Of a stretch of DNA of 64,000 nucleotides, positions 18,429 through 28,277 are shown in pieces. The stretch spans positions 2,046,001-2,110,000 of the forward strand of contig NZ_CP162412.1 in assembly GCF_040931995.1 (NCBI RefSeq), in the 5' to 3' direction. The stretch is from Pelagovum sp. HNIBRBA483. GTDB lineage: Bacteria > Pseudomonadota > Alphaproteobacteria > Rhodobacterales > Rhodobacteraceae. Both the position numbers and the translations under genes were made by a program. Position 1 is the stretch's first letter. The number at the start of each line of letters is the position of its first letter. Under the pieces are notes generated by a model that searched no databases, was not told the DNA's origin, and saw only the letters and a program-made list of their open reading frames with translations.

Positions 18429-19061
18429 ATGTCAAAGACAGATCCTTTTGGATTTGATATCTCCGTTTCCGCCGCGAAAAAGAACAAACCGCGCGGGCGT
18501 CGCGGTATGTCCGGCGCATTCGAAACCTCCATGCGGGTGTGTGAGCACCCCGGATGCGAGGAATCGGCGCAATATCGCGCACCTAAAAGCCCAGATGTGC
18601 TCGACGACTATTTTTGGTTCTGCAAAGAGCACGTTAGGGAATATAATCTGAAGTGGAATTTCTTCGAGAATGCCACCGACCAGGAATTCGAAGAACAAGT
18701 CGATGATGACCGCGTTTGGGGCCGCAAGACGAAACCCTTCGGCAAAAAATCGGAAGAACAGCGCGCTTGGGCGCGCCTTGGCGTTGATGATCCGCATCAA
18801 GTCCTCGGTGAAAATGCGACTCGTAATCCAGGCAAGTCAATCACGGGCACCCGTCGCCTGCCGCCGACCGAACGCCGCGCCATCGAGATTCTCGAAGCCA
18901 AAGATCATTGGACCAAGCCAGAGATTAGGAAGGTCTACAAAGCGCTCATCAAGGTTCTTCACCCTGATATGAACGGCGGCGATCGCAGCCAGGAAGAGCA
19001 GCTAGCCGAGGTCGTCTGGGCGTGGGATCAAATCAAGGAAAGCCGTCACTTCAAAGATTAA
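18429..19061 (+). CDS. J-domain protein with an N-terminal Cys-rich segment
   Basis: 210 residues. The C-terminal 60 residues are a J-domain with the key HPD in VLHPDMNGGD, which stimulates DnaK. Residues about 35-75 contain CEHPGCEESAQY and FCKEHV, four potential metal ligands. The start at 18429 was chosen because the upstream in-frame sequence is not protein-like and overlaps the bolA promoter region. Proteins of this layout lie ahead of cobS in many Rhodobacteraceae; a link to cobaltochelatase is suggested by that order but not shown. The stop overlaps that of the next, convergent gene. Confidence 0.88.
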   Translation: MSKTDPFGFDISVSAAKKNKPRGRRGMSGAFETSMRVCEHPGCEESAQYRAPKSPDVLDDYFWFCKEHVREYNLKWNFFENATDQEFEEQVDDDRVWGRKTKPFGKKSEEQRAWARLGVDDPHQVLGENATRNPGKSITGTRRLPPTERRAIEILEAKDHWTKPEIRKVYKALIKVLHPDMNGGDRSQEEQLAEVVWAWDQIKESRHFKD

Positions 19062-19564
19062 GAAGCGCGTTTATACCCGAAGTTTGTCCGGACGCGCATC
19101 GCACGATGCGCGAGCCGCTCACGGGCAAGCAAAATATGCGCAGCCGAAAGGGCCAAGAACCAAACCGCCAGAACCGAGGGCGCCGCTATCAACACAGTCA
19201 CCGCGATAAGCGGCCCGAACATCGTCCCGTACACCGGCAGCGAAAGCGTGCCTGCAACAAGAGCGGCAAAGAAAGCCGCGCTTACCATCCCATTCACCGC
19301 CCGCAAATACCCAGCGCCTCCAGGGTGTCCGAAGCTGTGAAGCATTCGCAGAACTGCCAAAGCGCCCGCTAAAAGACTGGCAACCGGCACCCAAAACTTG
19401 AGAAAAGTAGGCAGTTCACCCCCATCAAGAGTCGCAACGGCCGCCACGCCGCAAACACATCCCGCAGCCGCACCGAGGCCGACTGCCGCGCAAACGCGCG
19501 CAGTAAGCATTTCCAGCGGTTGAATCATGTCGCACCGATCCCATTCATCGGCCTGATCATTCAT
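19058..19564 (-). CDS. Membrane protein of unknown function, partner of the sigma/anti-sigma fusion
   Basis: 168 residues from the ATG at 19564; a TTG at 19615 that overlaps the upstream stop codon would add 17 residues and make translation coupled. About four hydrophobic helices are visible (around residues 22-45, 55-75, 90-110 and 115-145) with a basic tail (MRVRTNFGYKRAS). I recognise no family. The position directly after the membrane-bound sigma/anti-sigma-like fusion suggests it belongs to the same signalling unit. Confidence 0.65.
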   Translation of the reverse strand: MNDQADEWDRCDMIQPLEMLTARVCAAVGLGAAAGCVCGVAAVATLDGGELPTFLKFWVPVASLLAGALAVLRMLHSFGHPGGAGYLRAVNGMVSAAFFAALVAGTLSLPVYGTMFGPLIAVTVLIAAPSVLAVWFLALSAAHILLARERLAHRAMRVRTNFGYKRAS

Positions 19565-19611
19565 CAATCCGCTGAAATTGCCAATAATTTGAGAGAAACG
19601 AACTGTTTCTT

Positions 19612-20811
19612 TCAATCGGCCTGCACCAATACTCCCGAGGCTAGGGTCTGACCGGTCGGCCTTTTGCTGATCGAACCGCCGAGCCTTTCCTCAGTCAGGA
19701 TCACTTGCCCACCGGCAATCGAAGCACGCAGTTCGGCCGGAATAACGATACTCTCCCCCTCACGGTTACCGACCACCCCTAGCGAGATCGGCGTATCGCT
19801 CCCAGAAGGCATAAGCCATAATTCCAACGCTTTCCCGCTCGGCGCCGAACCAGAAAGATGCCGAATGGCCAGAACGCCGCTTTCTCCAGTATAACCCACA
19901 TCAACAGAAATCCCGCCCTCCGCCTCGCGCAAAGCCACGCCGTAATCCGGCTGCGGCCGCTCCGGTTCCATGCGCAAATCAACAAAGGACAAAACCAAAA
20001 GCGCCATTACCAAGCCAAATGCCGCATAAGGCACGAGCCCGATCCGGCTCCATAGCCGACGTTTTTGAGGCTCGCTGCCAGTGTCAGTCTGCGCGGCATT
20101 TGGTTGTCCTGTTTGAACATCAAGGTCGGTAGCTTCAGGCAAGCGCTCACAAATCCGATACCACAGTGCTTCCACGCGTTCGGCTGGCGCTGGCAACTGT
20201 GCAAGAATGGCGCGCCAGGTTTCCTTTTGTTCGCGCAGGGAACTGTCCACCTCCGCAACCGCATCAAATGCTGCACGCTCACTTTGTGTCAGCAATCCCA
20301 GAGCGGATTCTGCGGCCAGCAGGTTAGCCTCTTGCACCTGTTCATCGCGTGGCTCTCCGTCCTTATTCACGCAGGCCTCCAGCGCCGACAAGCCGTTCCG
20401 AAACCAGGGGCGAACGTCTCCTACGGGGATTTTCAAGGTCAGCGCTATATCTTCGTATGAAGATGTTTCTTCCTTAGCCATGACCAAGGCATCTTTTTGG
20501 TCCGCCGCCAACTTTTCGAAACACTCCAGAACCTTTTGATCACTTTGATCAACGTTCGTCGGGAGGTCGGCAAAACACCCGAGCATCCACTCAGTCGCGG
20601 AACCTTCTTGCGCTTCAAATTCCGAAGTGCGGCGCCAAACCGCTTCAAAACCAGCGATAAACCACGCATCGGCGGTCGCAGAAACCGTGTACGCCTGCTC
20701 ACACATCGCCAACAGCTCCTTTGCGCGCGCATCATATAGCTTCTTGAAAGCGGACCTGTCCCCCGCTGCGACACGACCAATCAACAGACCGGTATCGTCC
20801 TCAGTCTCCAT
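19612..20811 (-). CDS. Sigma-factor-like domain fused to an RskA/anti-sigma-K-like membrane protein
   Basis: 399 residues. Residues about 8-80 resemble ECF sigma region 2 ([20 protein letters not shown], then [11 protein letters not shown] and WMLGCFADL). Residues about 95-150 resemble region 4 ([35 protein letters not shown]). Residues about 160-225 look like the anti-sigma-K cytosolic domain ([20 protein letters not shown]). One membrane helix lies near 256-276, and the last 120 residues match the RskA C-terminal domain ([32 protein letters not shown]). Normally these are two genes. The sigma half is degenerate, so DNA or core binding may be lost. ATG at 20811 was chosen because GGGGAG precedes it; a GTG four codons upstream is an alternative. 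Confidence 0.75.
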   Translation of the reverse strand: METEDDTGLLIGRVAAGDRSAFKKLYDARAKELLAMCEQAYTVSATADAWFIAGFEAVWRRTSEFEAQEGSATEWMLGCFADLPTNVDQSDQKVLECFEKLAADQKDALVMAKEETSSYEDIALTLKIPVGDVRPWFRNGLSALEACVNKDGEPRDEQVQEANLLAAESALGLLTQSERAAFDAVAEVDSSLREQKETWRAILAQLPAPAERVEALWYRICERLPEATDLDVQTGQPNAAQTDTGSEPQKRRLWSRIGLVPYAAFGLVMALLVLSFVDLRMEPERPQPDYGVALREAEGGISVDVGYTGESGVLAIRHLSGSAPSGKALELWLMPSGSDTPISLGVVGNREGESIVIPAELRASIAGGQVILTEERLGGSISKRPTGQTLASGVLVQAD

Positions 20812-20826
20812 CCGGCTCCCCACCCC

Positions 20827-20842
20827 ATATCGCCTGCGATAT
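20827..20842. promoter_or_regulatory. Palindrome just upstream of the sigma/anti-sigma fusion gene
   Basis: ATATCGC-CT-GCGATAT is a perfect 7-base-arm palindrome ending 16 bases before the ATG at 20811. It could be an operator or a small hairpin near the ribosome site. It lies in the divergent gap to cobS. Confidence 0.4.
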
Positions 20843-20995
20843 CATGGCCTATTGGTTGAAAATTGCAAATACAGCCTATTTCCTGCTGACAAATTGATGA
20901 TGGACAAAATATCGAGAAAGGTTCTGCTTTCCCTTGCAGCCGCAAACTATATGCTGCATCCGAAACGCGAGAACTTCAAAACCATAAGAGATAGA

Positions 20996-21982
20996 ATGGC
21001 AGACGGCATGACCGATGTGACCACCAAACCAACTGAAGACATTTCCGTTCGGGAAGTTTTCGGCGTCGACACCAATATGACCGTGAAGGGCTTCGCGGAA
21101 CGCACAGACCGCGTTCCGGAAATCGACCCAACCTACAAATTCGATCCGGATACGACACTCGCGATCCTGGCCGGTTTTGGATACAACCGTCGCGTCATGA
21201 TCCAAGGCTATCACGGCACAGGCAAGTCGACACATATCGAACAAGTGGCAGCACGGCTGAACTGGCCCTGCGTTCGCGTCAACCTTGACAGCCACATCAG
21301 CCGCATCGACCTGATCGGCAAAGATGCTATCAAACTCAAGGATGGCAAACAGGTAACCGAGTTCCACGAAGGCATCCTCCCGTGGGCGCTGCGTAATCCT
21401 GTGGCGATCGTATTTGATGAATACGATGCCGGCCGCGCTGACGTTATGTTTGTCATCCAGCGTGTGCTTGAGCATGACGGAAAGTTGACGCTGCTGGACC
21501 AGAACGAAATCATCACTCCGCACCCATCCTTCCGCCTGTTTGCAACTGCGAACACCGTCGGCTTGGGCGATACAACAGGCCTCTACCACGGCGTGCAGCA
21601 AATCAACCAAGCGCAAATGGACCGCTGGAGCCTCGTTGCCACGCTGAACTACCTTAGCCACGACGCCGAAACCGCTATCGTTCTATCCAAAGCGCCGCAC
21701 TACAACACCGCTGAAGGCCGCAAAATCGTCAGCCAGATGGTGACCGTTGCTGATCTCACCCGCACTGCTTTCGTGAATGGCGACCTATCAACAGTGATGA
21801 GCCCGCGTACCGTCATCGCTTGGGCCGAGAATTCTCGCATTTTCCAGGATGTTGGTTATGGCTTCCGACTCACATTCCTCAACAAATGCGATGAACTCGA
21901 GCGCCAAACTGTGGCCGAGTTCTATCAGCGCTGCTTCGACGAAGAACTGCCCGAAAGCGCAGCGAGCCAGAGCAATGGCTAG
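20996..21982 (+). CDS. cobS: Aerobic cobaltochelatase subunit CobS
   Basis: 328 residues, close to the known length of about 330. CobS is an AAA+ ATPase of the MoxR-like group; with CobT and CobN it inserts cobalt into hydrogenobyrinic acid a,c-diamide in aerobic vitamin B12 synthesis. Visible are the Walker [11 protein letters not shown] near residue 75, Walker [11 protein letters not shown], and the sensor segment [14 protein letters not shown]. The ATG at 20996 follows AAGAGAT; an open frame runs further upstream but its sequence is not family-like. It overlaps the next small gene by eight bases. Confidence 0.95.
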   Translation: MADGMTDVTTKPTEDISVREVFGVDTNMTVKGFAERTDRVPEIDPTYKFDPDTTLAILAGFGYNRRVMIQGYHGTGKSTHIEQVAARLNWPCVRVNLDSHISRIDLIGKDAIKLKDGKQVTEFHEGILPWALRNPVAIVFDEYDAGRADVMFVIQRVLEHDGKLTLLDQNEIITPHPSFRLFATANTVGLGDTTGLYHGVQQINQAQMDRWSLVATLNYLSHDAETAIVLSKAPHYNTAEGRKIVSQMVTVADLTRTAFVNGDLSTVMSPRTVIAWAENSRIFQDVGYGFRLTFLNKCDELERQTVAEFYQRCFDEELPESAASQSNG

Positions 21983-22370
21983 TCGGATGCGATCACTCTG
22001 GGCCGCATTATGCATCAGCGCTGCCGCGACGACGGTAGTGCATGCGCAAGGCTTGGAGTCTTTAAACGAGACAGAGGCGGTCGGATATTGCGCAACGTTC
22101 TACCTCGCTAAAATGGAACACTTCGCTGAGGATGATGCCGAAGGCACCATTCGTGCCGAAGCTGATGGCTTCGTCGCGGCTGCCGCCTCGGTAGCTGGCA
22201 AAACGACCGAGACGATGACCGACGATCTGAGCCAAGCGGCTGGAATGATGCGCAATTTCTTTCGCCTCGCAAACTTGAGTGATGACGCAAAAACAATGGT
22301 CGATCAGTCAGAGGCATTTTGCAGAACGCTTGCACCGCAGTACCCACAGACGATTGAGCTGTTTCAGTGA
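21975..22370 (+). CDS. Small secreted protein between cobS and cobT
   Basis: 131 residues with a signal peptide ([17 protein letters not shown], cleavage near residue 23). The mature part is mostly helical with two Cys residues (YCATFY and AFCRTL) that could form a disulfide. No family was recognised. It overlaps cobS by eight bases at its start and cobT by four at its end, so all three are translated together. Export is odd for a gene set between two cytosolic chelatase subunits. Confidence 0.75.
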   Translation: MASRMRSLWAALCISAAATTVVHAQGLESLNETEAVGYCATFYLAKMEHFAEDDAEGTIRAEADGFVAAAASVAGKTTETMTDDLSQAAGMMRNFFRLANLSDDAKTMVDQSEAFCRTLAPQYPQTIELFQ

Positions 22371-24244
22371 ACAAGCCCTCGGATAATCCGGCCGACCCGT
22401 TCAAAAAGGCCCTTGCCGAAGCGACCAAAGTGCTCGCAGACGATAGCGAGCTGACGGTCAGCTATTCGGTAGACCCTCCGGGCCAGTCCGAGGACAGTAT
22501 TCGCCTGCCGCAAGTCTCGCGCCGCATGACGCGCGAAGAGGTACTTCTTGCACGCGGCACTGCCGATGCATACGCCCTTCGACATAAGTTCCACGATCCG
22601 AAACTGTCCTCCCGCTACATGCCGCAAGGCCAGTTGGCGCGTGATCTCTTTGATGCGATGGAGGGCGCGCGGATCGAAGCTGTCGGCGCTCGCTACATGC
22701 CGGGCACCGCTGGCAACATCGACGTAAAGATCCAGACAGAAGCTCTTCGCAAGGGCTATGATCAGGTGACACAAGCGTCCGAGGCACCGCTTGCAACCGC
22801 CGCCGGATATCTCATCAGGCATCTTGCCACCGGCCGCGAACTGCCCCCCGCCGCAGGTAATGTTATGGAACTGTGGCGCGGCTTCATCGAAGAACAGGCC
22901 GGCGAAAACCTTGAGCGGCTTGAGCAAGTCCTCGACGATCAACAAGCATTCGCGAGATTCGCGCGGGATCTGATTGCAGATCTGGGCTACGGTGATCAGC
23001 TTGGCGATGATCCCGATATGGAAGATCAGGATCAGGAGGACACCGCAGAAGAAGACAATAGCGAACAAGACGATCCTGACAGCACTGGCGAAGAGGACGG
23101 CGACGACGATCAGACCGAAGCATCGCCCGAGCAAAGTCAGGATCAACAGCAAGACGAAAGCCAAGCACAAGTCTCTATGGACGAGACTGATGATGGCGAG
23201 CCGGAGGAAGAAGCCGAGCTGCCAGAGGGAGACGCTCCTATGGAGCCGCCTGCCCCACAGCCTGTGTCTGACGCCGATCCGAGCTACAAGGTTTATCTTG
23301 GTGAGTTTGATGAGGAGATTGGCGCAGAGGAGCTTGCCGAGCCCGCCGAGCTGGAACGCCTTCGTGCATATCTCGATCAACAGCTGGAACCGCTGAAGGG
23401 TGCCGTCAGCCGTCTCGCGAACAAGCTGCAAAGACGCCTGCAAGCCCAGCAGAACCGCAGTTGGGAATTTGATCGTGAAGAGGGCATACTCGACGCAGGG
23501 CGCCTTGCGCGTGTCGTGGCAAACCCCACCACGCCACTGTCATTCAAAGTCGAGAAAGATACAGAATTTCGCGATACAGTCGTGACGCTCCTTCTGGACA
23601 ATTCCGGCTCCATGCGTGGTCGTCCGATCTCCATCGCGGCCATTTGCGCAGATGTCCTCGCCCGCACGCTTGAAAGATGCGACGTCAAAGTCGAAATCTT
23701 GGGCTTCACCACAAAAGCGTGGAAAGGTGGACAAAGCCGCGAAAAGTGGCTTGCCGACGGCCGCCCTGCGCATCCCGGACGGCTGAATGATTTGCGCCAT
23801 ATCGTCTACAAGAGCGCCGACGCGCCGTGGCGTCGCACACGCGCTCATTTGGGACTGATGATGAAAGAGGGCCTCCTGAAAGAGAACATCGACGGTGAAG
23901 CGCTTGAATGGGCCCATCGTCGGATTCTTGCCCGCCGCGAACAACGCAAAATCCTGATGGTAATTTCGGATGGCGCACCAGTGGATGACTCGACGCTGTC
24001 GGTCAACCCAGCCAACTATCTGGAAAAGCACCTGCGCGACGTGATCGAGATGGTCGAGCGTAAAAAGCTGATTGAGCTGATCGCGATAGGTATCGGCCAC
24101 GATGTGACACGATACTACCAACGTGCGGTTACGATTACCGATGTTGAGCAACTTGCCGGCGCGATGACCGAGCAACTTGCAAGCCTTTTTGACAGCGACC
24201 CGCGCAAACGCGCCCGCGTCTTGGGAATGAAGAAAGCCATTTAG
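22367..24244 (+). CDS. cobT: Aerobic cobaltochelatase subunit CobT
   Basis: 625 residues, normal for CobT. The N-terminal 200 residues are helical; residues about 215-310 are a very acidic Asp/Glu/Gln-rich linker; the C-terminal part is a von Willebrand A domain whose metal-dependent adhesion site reads DNSGSMRG near residue 410. CobT forms the ring that the AAA+ CobS ring sits on, activating the catalytic subunit CobN, which is not in this window. The start is GTG, overlapping the stop of the preceding gene as GTGA. Confidence 0.95.
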   Translation: MNKPSDNPADPFKKALAEATKVLADDSELTVSYSVDPPGQSEDSIRLPQVSRRMTREEVLLARGTADAYALRHKFHDPKLSSRYMPQGQLARDLFDAMEGARIEAVGARYMPGTAGNIDVKIQTEALRKGYDQVTQASEAPLATAAGYLIRHLATGRELPPAAGNVMELWRGFIEEQAGENLERLEQVLDDQQAFARFARDLIADLGYGDQLGDDPDMEDQDQEDTAEEDNSEQDDPDSTGEEDGDDDQTEASPEQSQDQQQDESQAQVSMDETDDGEPEEEAELPEGDAPMEPPAPQPVSDADPSYKVYLGEFDEEIGAEELAEPAELERLRAYLDQQLEPLKGAVSRLANKLQRRLQAQQNRSWEFDREEGILDAGRLARVVANPTTPLSFKVEKDTEFRDTVVTLLLDNSGSMRGRPISIAAICADVLARTLERCDVKVEILGFTTKAWKGGQSREKWLADGRPAHPGRLNDLRHIVYKSADAPWRRTRAHLGLMMKEGLLKENIDGEALEWAHRRILARREQRKILMVISDGAPVDDSTLSVNPANYLEKHLRDVIEMVERKKLIELIAIGIGHDVTRYYQRAVTITDVEQLAGAMTEQLASLFDSDPRKRARVLGMKKAI

Positions 24245-24260
24245 CTTAGAGAGGGTTCCA

Positions 24261-26072
24261 TTGTTCCAGAATTTCACGTCAAGCGCCTCGCCGGAACATG
24301 GAGCCTCAAGGCTCGAAGCCCTACGAAAATGCGTGGCCCAACGAGGCCTGTCCGGCTTTATCATTCCAAGGTCGGATCGGTTTCAGGGCGAGTATGTAGC
24401 GCCTTGCGATGAACGGCTTGCGTGGCTGACCGGTTTCACCGGATCCGCTGGTTACTGTATTGTTCTTGAACAGAAAGCGGGCATCTTCGTTGATGGTCGC
24501 TACAGGCTACAAGTGCGCGAACAAGTTGACCTTGCTCATTTTCAGCCGGTCGATTGGCCCGAAACGACGCTTCAATCATGGCTGTTGGAAAATGTTTCGG
24601 AGAAGAGTAAGATTGGTTTCGATCCGTGGTTGCACACCCCCTCCCAAATAGAAGAAATCGAAAAGGCGCTATCATCGGGTAACATTTCGCTTGTCCCCTG
24701 CGAAAACCTCGTTGATGCAATTTGGGAAGATCGTCCGCCAGCTCCTTCTGCCCCGTTCTTTGTTCATCCCGATACATTTGCTGGCGAAACCCATCACGAG
24801 AAAAGACATCGCTTAGCTGCCGAACTCAGATCCACAGGCGTCGCAGCCGCAGTTATCTCACTTGCCGATAGCGTCGCATGGCTTTTCAACATTCGCGGCA
24901 ACGATATCGAAAAGAACCCAGTGCCCCACGCACAAGCAGTGCTCTTTGCTGATGGTCATGCCCAACTTTTCGCCGCAGAGGGAAAATCAAGCGCAATCGA
25001 AGATCATCTTGGGGACGAAGTGACCGTGCACGATGAAAGTGCGCTTCTCGAGGCTCTTTCAAGAGTCCAAGGTGTGATCCAGATTGACCCTGCATCAACA
25101 CCAGTTGCAGTTCTGCGACATCTCGAAGAGGCGCAAACCGTGGTCGTGCGCGGACAAGACCCGTGCGTTCTCCCCAAAGCGCGCAAGAATGAAACCGAGG
25201 TCGCAGGCATGCACGAGGCCCATCTCTTGGACGGCGCCGCTATGGTCAGGTTCCTCGCGTGGATGGAAGAGCAGGAAGGTCGGTCTGATTTGACCGAAAT
25301 CGATATCGTCACTGCGCTTGAAGGGTTTCGTCGAGAAGCTCCAGAACTGCGAGACATCAGCTTCGATACGATCTGCGGCTCAGGGCCCCATGGCGCAATC
25401 ATGCATTACCGCGTTACCAACGAGAGCAATCGCCGGATACAAGACGGTGATTTGATCGTCGTGGACTCTGGGGGCCAGTATCAATGCGGCACAACAGATA
25501 TCACGCGCACGCTCTGCATCGGATCACCGCTGCCGATACACCGGACCTGCTACACGCGGGTTCTGCAAGGACTGATCGCAATTAGTCGCGCTCGCTTCCC
25601 AAAGGGTGTTGCGGGCGGCCACCTAGACGCCCTCGCGCGTGCCAACCTCTGGCACGATGGCCTCGATTTTGATCACGGTACGGGCCATGGTGTAGGCGCC
25701 TATCTCTGTGTACACGAAGGACCACAACGCCTGTCGCGTGTTTCGACCACGCCTTTGGAACCAGGGATGATCCTCTCAAATGAACCTGGATACTATCGTA
25801 ATGGTGCGTTCGGAATCCGGCTCGAGAATCTGATCGTCACGGTTGATGCGCCTGCTCTCCCTGAAGGAGACGCACACAGAACGATGTTTTCCTTTGAAAA
25901 CCTAACTTGGGGCCCATTCGAAAGACGCCTAATTGATCCAACTTTGCTTACAGAGGCCGAACGAGACTGGATCAATCTCTATCATGCGCATACGTTGGAG
26001 AAGATTGGGCCCCGTGTCGATGCAGCGGCGCGCGCATGGCTTGAGAAGGCGTGCCGCCCTCTTAGCTCGTAG
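24261..26072 (+). CDS. pepP: Xaa-Pro aminopeptidase, M24B family, long form
   Basis: 603 residues, the three-domain long form. It removes the first residue from peptides with proline second. The last third is the creatinase fold with metal ligands in DSGGQYQCGTTDITRT, HGTGHGVGAYLCVHE and SNEPGYY, and the substrate His in the same stretch. The start is TTG at 24261 with AGAGAGGG just ahead; no ATG is better placed. Transcribed in the same direction as cobT, 16 bases downstream, so read-through is likely. Confidence 0.93.
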   Translation: MFQNFTSSASPEHGASRLEALRKCVAQRGLSGFIIPRSDRFQGEYVAPCDERLAWLTGFTGSAGYCIVLEQKAGIFVDGRYRLQVREQVDLAHFQPVDWPETTLQSWLLENVSEKSKIGFDPWLHTPSQIEEIEKALSSGNISLVPCENLVDAIWEDRPPAPSAPFFVHPDTFAGETHHEKRHRLAAELRSTGVAAAVISLADSVAWLFNIRGNDIEKNPVPHAQAVLFADGHAQLFAAEGKSSAIEDHLGDEVTVHDESALLEALSRVQGVIQIDPASTPVAVLRHLEEAQTVVVRGQDPCVLPKARKNETEVAGMHEAHLLDGAAMVRFLAWMEEQEGRSDLTEIDIVTALEGFRREAPELRDISFDTICGSGPHGAIMHYRVTNESNRRIQDGDLIVVDSGGQYQCGTTDITRTLCIGSPLPIHRTCYTRVLQGLIAISRARFPKGVAGGHLDALARANLWHDGLDFDHGTGHGVGAYLCVHEGPQRLSRVSTTPLEPGMILSNEPGYYRNGAFGIRLENLIVTVDAPALPEGDAHRTMFSFENLTWGPFERRLIDPTLLTEAERDWINLYHAHTLEKIGPRVDAAARAWLEKACRPLSS

Positions 26073-26113
26073 GCTTGTCCGTCAACAGTGCGGCACATAC
26101 AAAGGACGACATT

Positions 26114-26455
26114 ATGACCGAGACCATTTCAATTAGGCCTATTGACGGAACATGGGTCGTGCGCGCGGGTGGTGCGGTCATTGGCGAGAGCACAAATGTC
26201 TTGGAATTGACCGAGGGCGATTTTTCGCCTGTGCTCTATTTTCCGCGCAAAGATATTGCCATGGCCTTCCTGGACGGAAACGAAAATACATCACGCTGCC
26301 CGCACAAAGGTGTGGCGCAATATTTCAACATCATTGCGAAAAGCGGGCCGCTCGTTGATGCCGCTTGGTCCTACACCGACCCGACCCCGCAAGCTGAAGA
26401 AATTCGCGACCACCTCGCATTCTACACCAGTAAGGTGACACTCGAAGAAGTCTAG
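26114..26455 (+). CDS. DUF427 family protein
   Basis: 113 residues. The pattern PVLYFPRKDIAMAFL, TSRCPHKGVAQYF and AWSYTDPTPQAEEIRDHLAFY is that of DUF427, a small beta-rich fold of unknown role. AAAGGA lies ahead of the ATG at 26114; an in-frame start further upstream lies just past the pepP stop and lacks family sequence. It ends one base from the convergent ClC gene. Confidence 0.9.
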   Translation: MTETISIRPIDGTWVVRAGGAVIGESTNVLELTEGDFSPVLYFPRKDIAMAFLDGNENTSRCPHKGVAQYFNIIAKSGPLVDAAWSYTDPTPQAEEIRDHLAFYTSKVTLEEV

Positions 26456-26456
26456 A

Positions 26457-28145
26457 TCAGGAATGCTCTTCCCGTGCCGTCTCCGATAGCGCGCGATTAA
26501 CCTCACGCAATGCGTCTACTTGGAAAAGAGCCCCTTGCAGTTCAGGAGGTGTATCTTGACCAGATATGTGCACGATCGGGAGGCATGCTTGCCCAGTTCT
26601 TTCAAATTTAGGAAGCGCTTCCTCCAGCGTTGCGGTCGCCGCTAAGTACTCGCCATCATCAATCATTTGCCAGCAATCATCCTCGCTCGCGCAGTGAGGG
26701 TGATCAAATTTCCGCATGACTTGAGCCACCGATACTGTCGCTGGCAGATAGGCTTGTGGACCGGCCGCCAAGTGAACATTCTTTCGCTCAAGCTGAGTAA
26801 GGAAAAATGAGCGATCTACAAGTCGAGACGACAACGCCGTCGATAGAGACACTGCAATCATCACGGCAAGCCCCGTTTGCCAATCCCCAGTCAATTCGAA
26901 AACGATAAGCGTGGTCGATATCGGTGCACCCAGAACTGCCGCCGCCACTGCCCCCATACCTGCCAGAGCGTAAAGGCTTCCAGATCCTGAGACATGAGGA
27001 AAAATCGATGTAGCGACGATCCCAAAAGCCAAACCAGTAAGTGCTCCGACCATCAAAGACGGAGAAAAAATGCCGCCGCCCATGCGCCCACCGATCGTTA
27101 TAGCAACGGCCACAATCTTCAGGATCACAAATACAACCGCCTCGCCGAACAAGAGGCGACCGGTCAGGGCATCGGAGGTTGTTTCATACCCCACTCCGAT
27201 TATGTGCGGAAAAACGATAGCAAGAGCACCCAGCAAAGCGCCTGCCACCATAGGGCGGAGATAGCGCGGAGCGGAAGTCATCTCTTGCACCCGCGAGGCG
27301 AAATCTTCAGTCAAGAAAATCGCACGCATCAGGACAACAGCGACAAGGCCACACAGAAGCCCCAACAAAACAAACGCGGGTAGCTCTACATAGAAGGCCA
27401 GAGATGTTTGCGAGGGCAACACATACTCGGTCACATCACCAAGCAACAGGCGCGAAACCACCGTTCCCGTGACACTAGCAATAACAATTGGCGCGAAAGC
27501 ATGAACCGCAAAGTGCCGCAAAACGACTTCGAGCGCGAAAAGTGCTCCGGCAATCGGTGCATTGAAACTTGCTGAAACAGCGGCGGCGACAGCGCACCCC
27601 AACAGATCGCGTCCGGTCACCCCGTCTGCCCTGATCCAGTTCGACACGCGAGATGCCAAAACCGCGGCAAGGTGCACAACTGGCCCTTCACGTCCGCTCG
27701 AACCACCCGTGGACAATGTGATGAAACTCGCGGCAGCAGATGCCAAACCCTCTTTCTGCTCTACTCGACCTTGCTTGAGAGCCGCTCCTTCAATGACGTC
27801 AGCCACAACACGGACACGCGCATCCGGTGTAAAGTAATGCAATATTAGACCAACCCCCAATCCACCAGCGACGGGAAGCGAAAACACAAGATACCAATCA
27901 AGTTCTGCAGCAAAACTTTTGAGGCGCGACACATCATCGACCCCGTACAGGAAGGCCTGCAGGCTTTCGACACCAAGTCGGAACATCAACGCAGCAAAGC
28001 CTGCCGAAATGCCAATCAATAGCGCAATTATCCAGAACTGAATCTGACTGGGACCATTCTGTCGAATAATTCTGAGAGCTTGCAGAGCGTAGTCGGCCGC
28101 CTCCTGCAACCCTTGCCGGATAGGCTTGACGACCGGATCAAGCAT
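26457..28145 (-). CDS. ClC-family chloride channel or proton/chloride antiporter
   Basis: 562 residues. The ClC pore motifs are GSSGREGPVVHLAA (with the gating Glu of the antiporter type) and GGGIFSPSLMVGA. About ten membrane helices follow. The last 85 residues have a CBS-like pair pattern (AQVMRKFDHPHCASEDD, LPIVHISGQ) that may bind nucleotides. It moves chloride across the inner membrane in exchange for protons or passively. The gene is alone; recN follows 132 bases upstream on the same strand. Confidence 0.93.
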   Translation of the reverse strand: MLDPVVKPIRQGLQEAADYALQALRIIRQNGPSQIQFWIIALLIGISAGFAALMFRLGVESLQAFLYGVDDVSRLKSFAAELDWYLVFSLPVAGGLGVGLILHYFTPDARVRVVADVIEGAALKQGRVEQKEGLASAAASFITLSTGGSSGREGPVVHLAAVLASRVSNWIRADGVTGRDLLGCAVAAAVSASFNAPIAGALFALEVVLRHFAVHAFAPIVIASVTGTVVSRLLLGDVTEYVLPSQTSLAFYVELPAFVLLGLLCGLVAVVLMRAIFLTEDFASRVQEMTSAPRYLRPMVAGALLGALAIVFPHIIGVGYETTSDALTGRLLFGEAVVFVILKIVAVAITIGGRMGGGIFSPSLMVGALTGLAFGIVATSIFPHVSGSGSLYALAGMGAVAAAVLGAPISTTLIVFELTGDWQTGLAVMIAVSLSTALSSRLVDRSFFLTQLERKNVHLAAGPQAYLPATVSVAQVMRKFDHPHCASEDDCWQMIDDGEYLAATATLEEALPKFERTGQACLPIVHISGQDTPPELQGALFQVDALREVNRALSETAREEHS

Positions 28146-28277
28146 TTCGCTCCGCCTTCTCTTGTTTTCTATGCGCGCCTAATCCGACGAACCACGCCAA
28201 AAAATGATCTGCGTTCATTTCTAGGTGATTGTCGCGCCCAGTCCAAGCCCACTACACATGTAATCTTGGAGGCAAAA

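Noticed and set aside
22364-23443. 359-codon minus-strand frame over cobT
   Set aside because: Antisense of cobT, including its acidic linker read as Leu/Val-rich sequence; no signal or family match.
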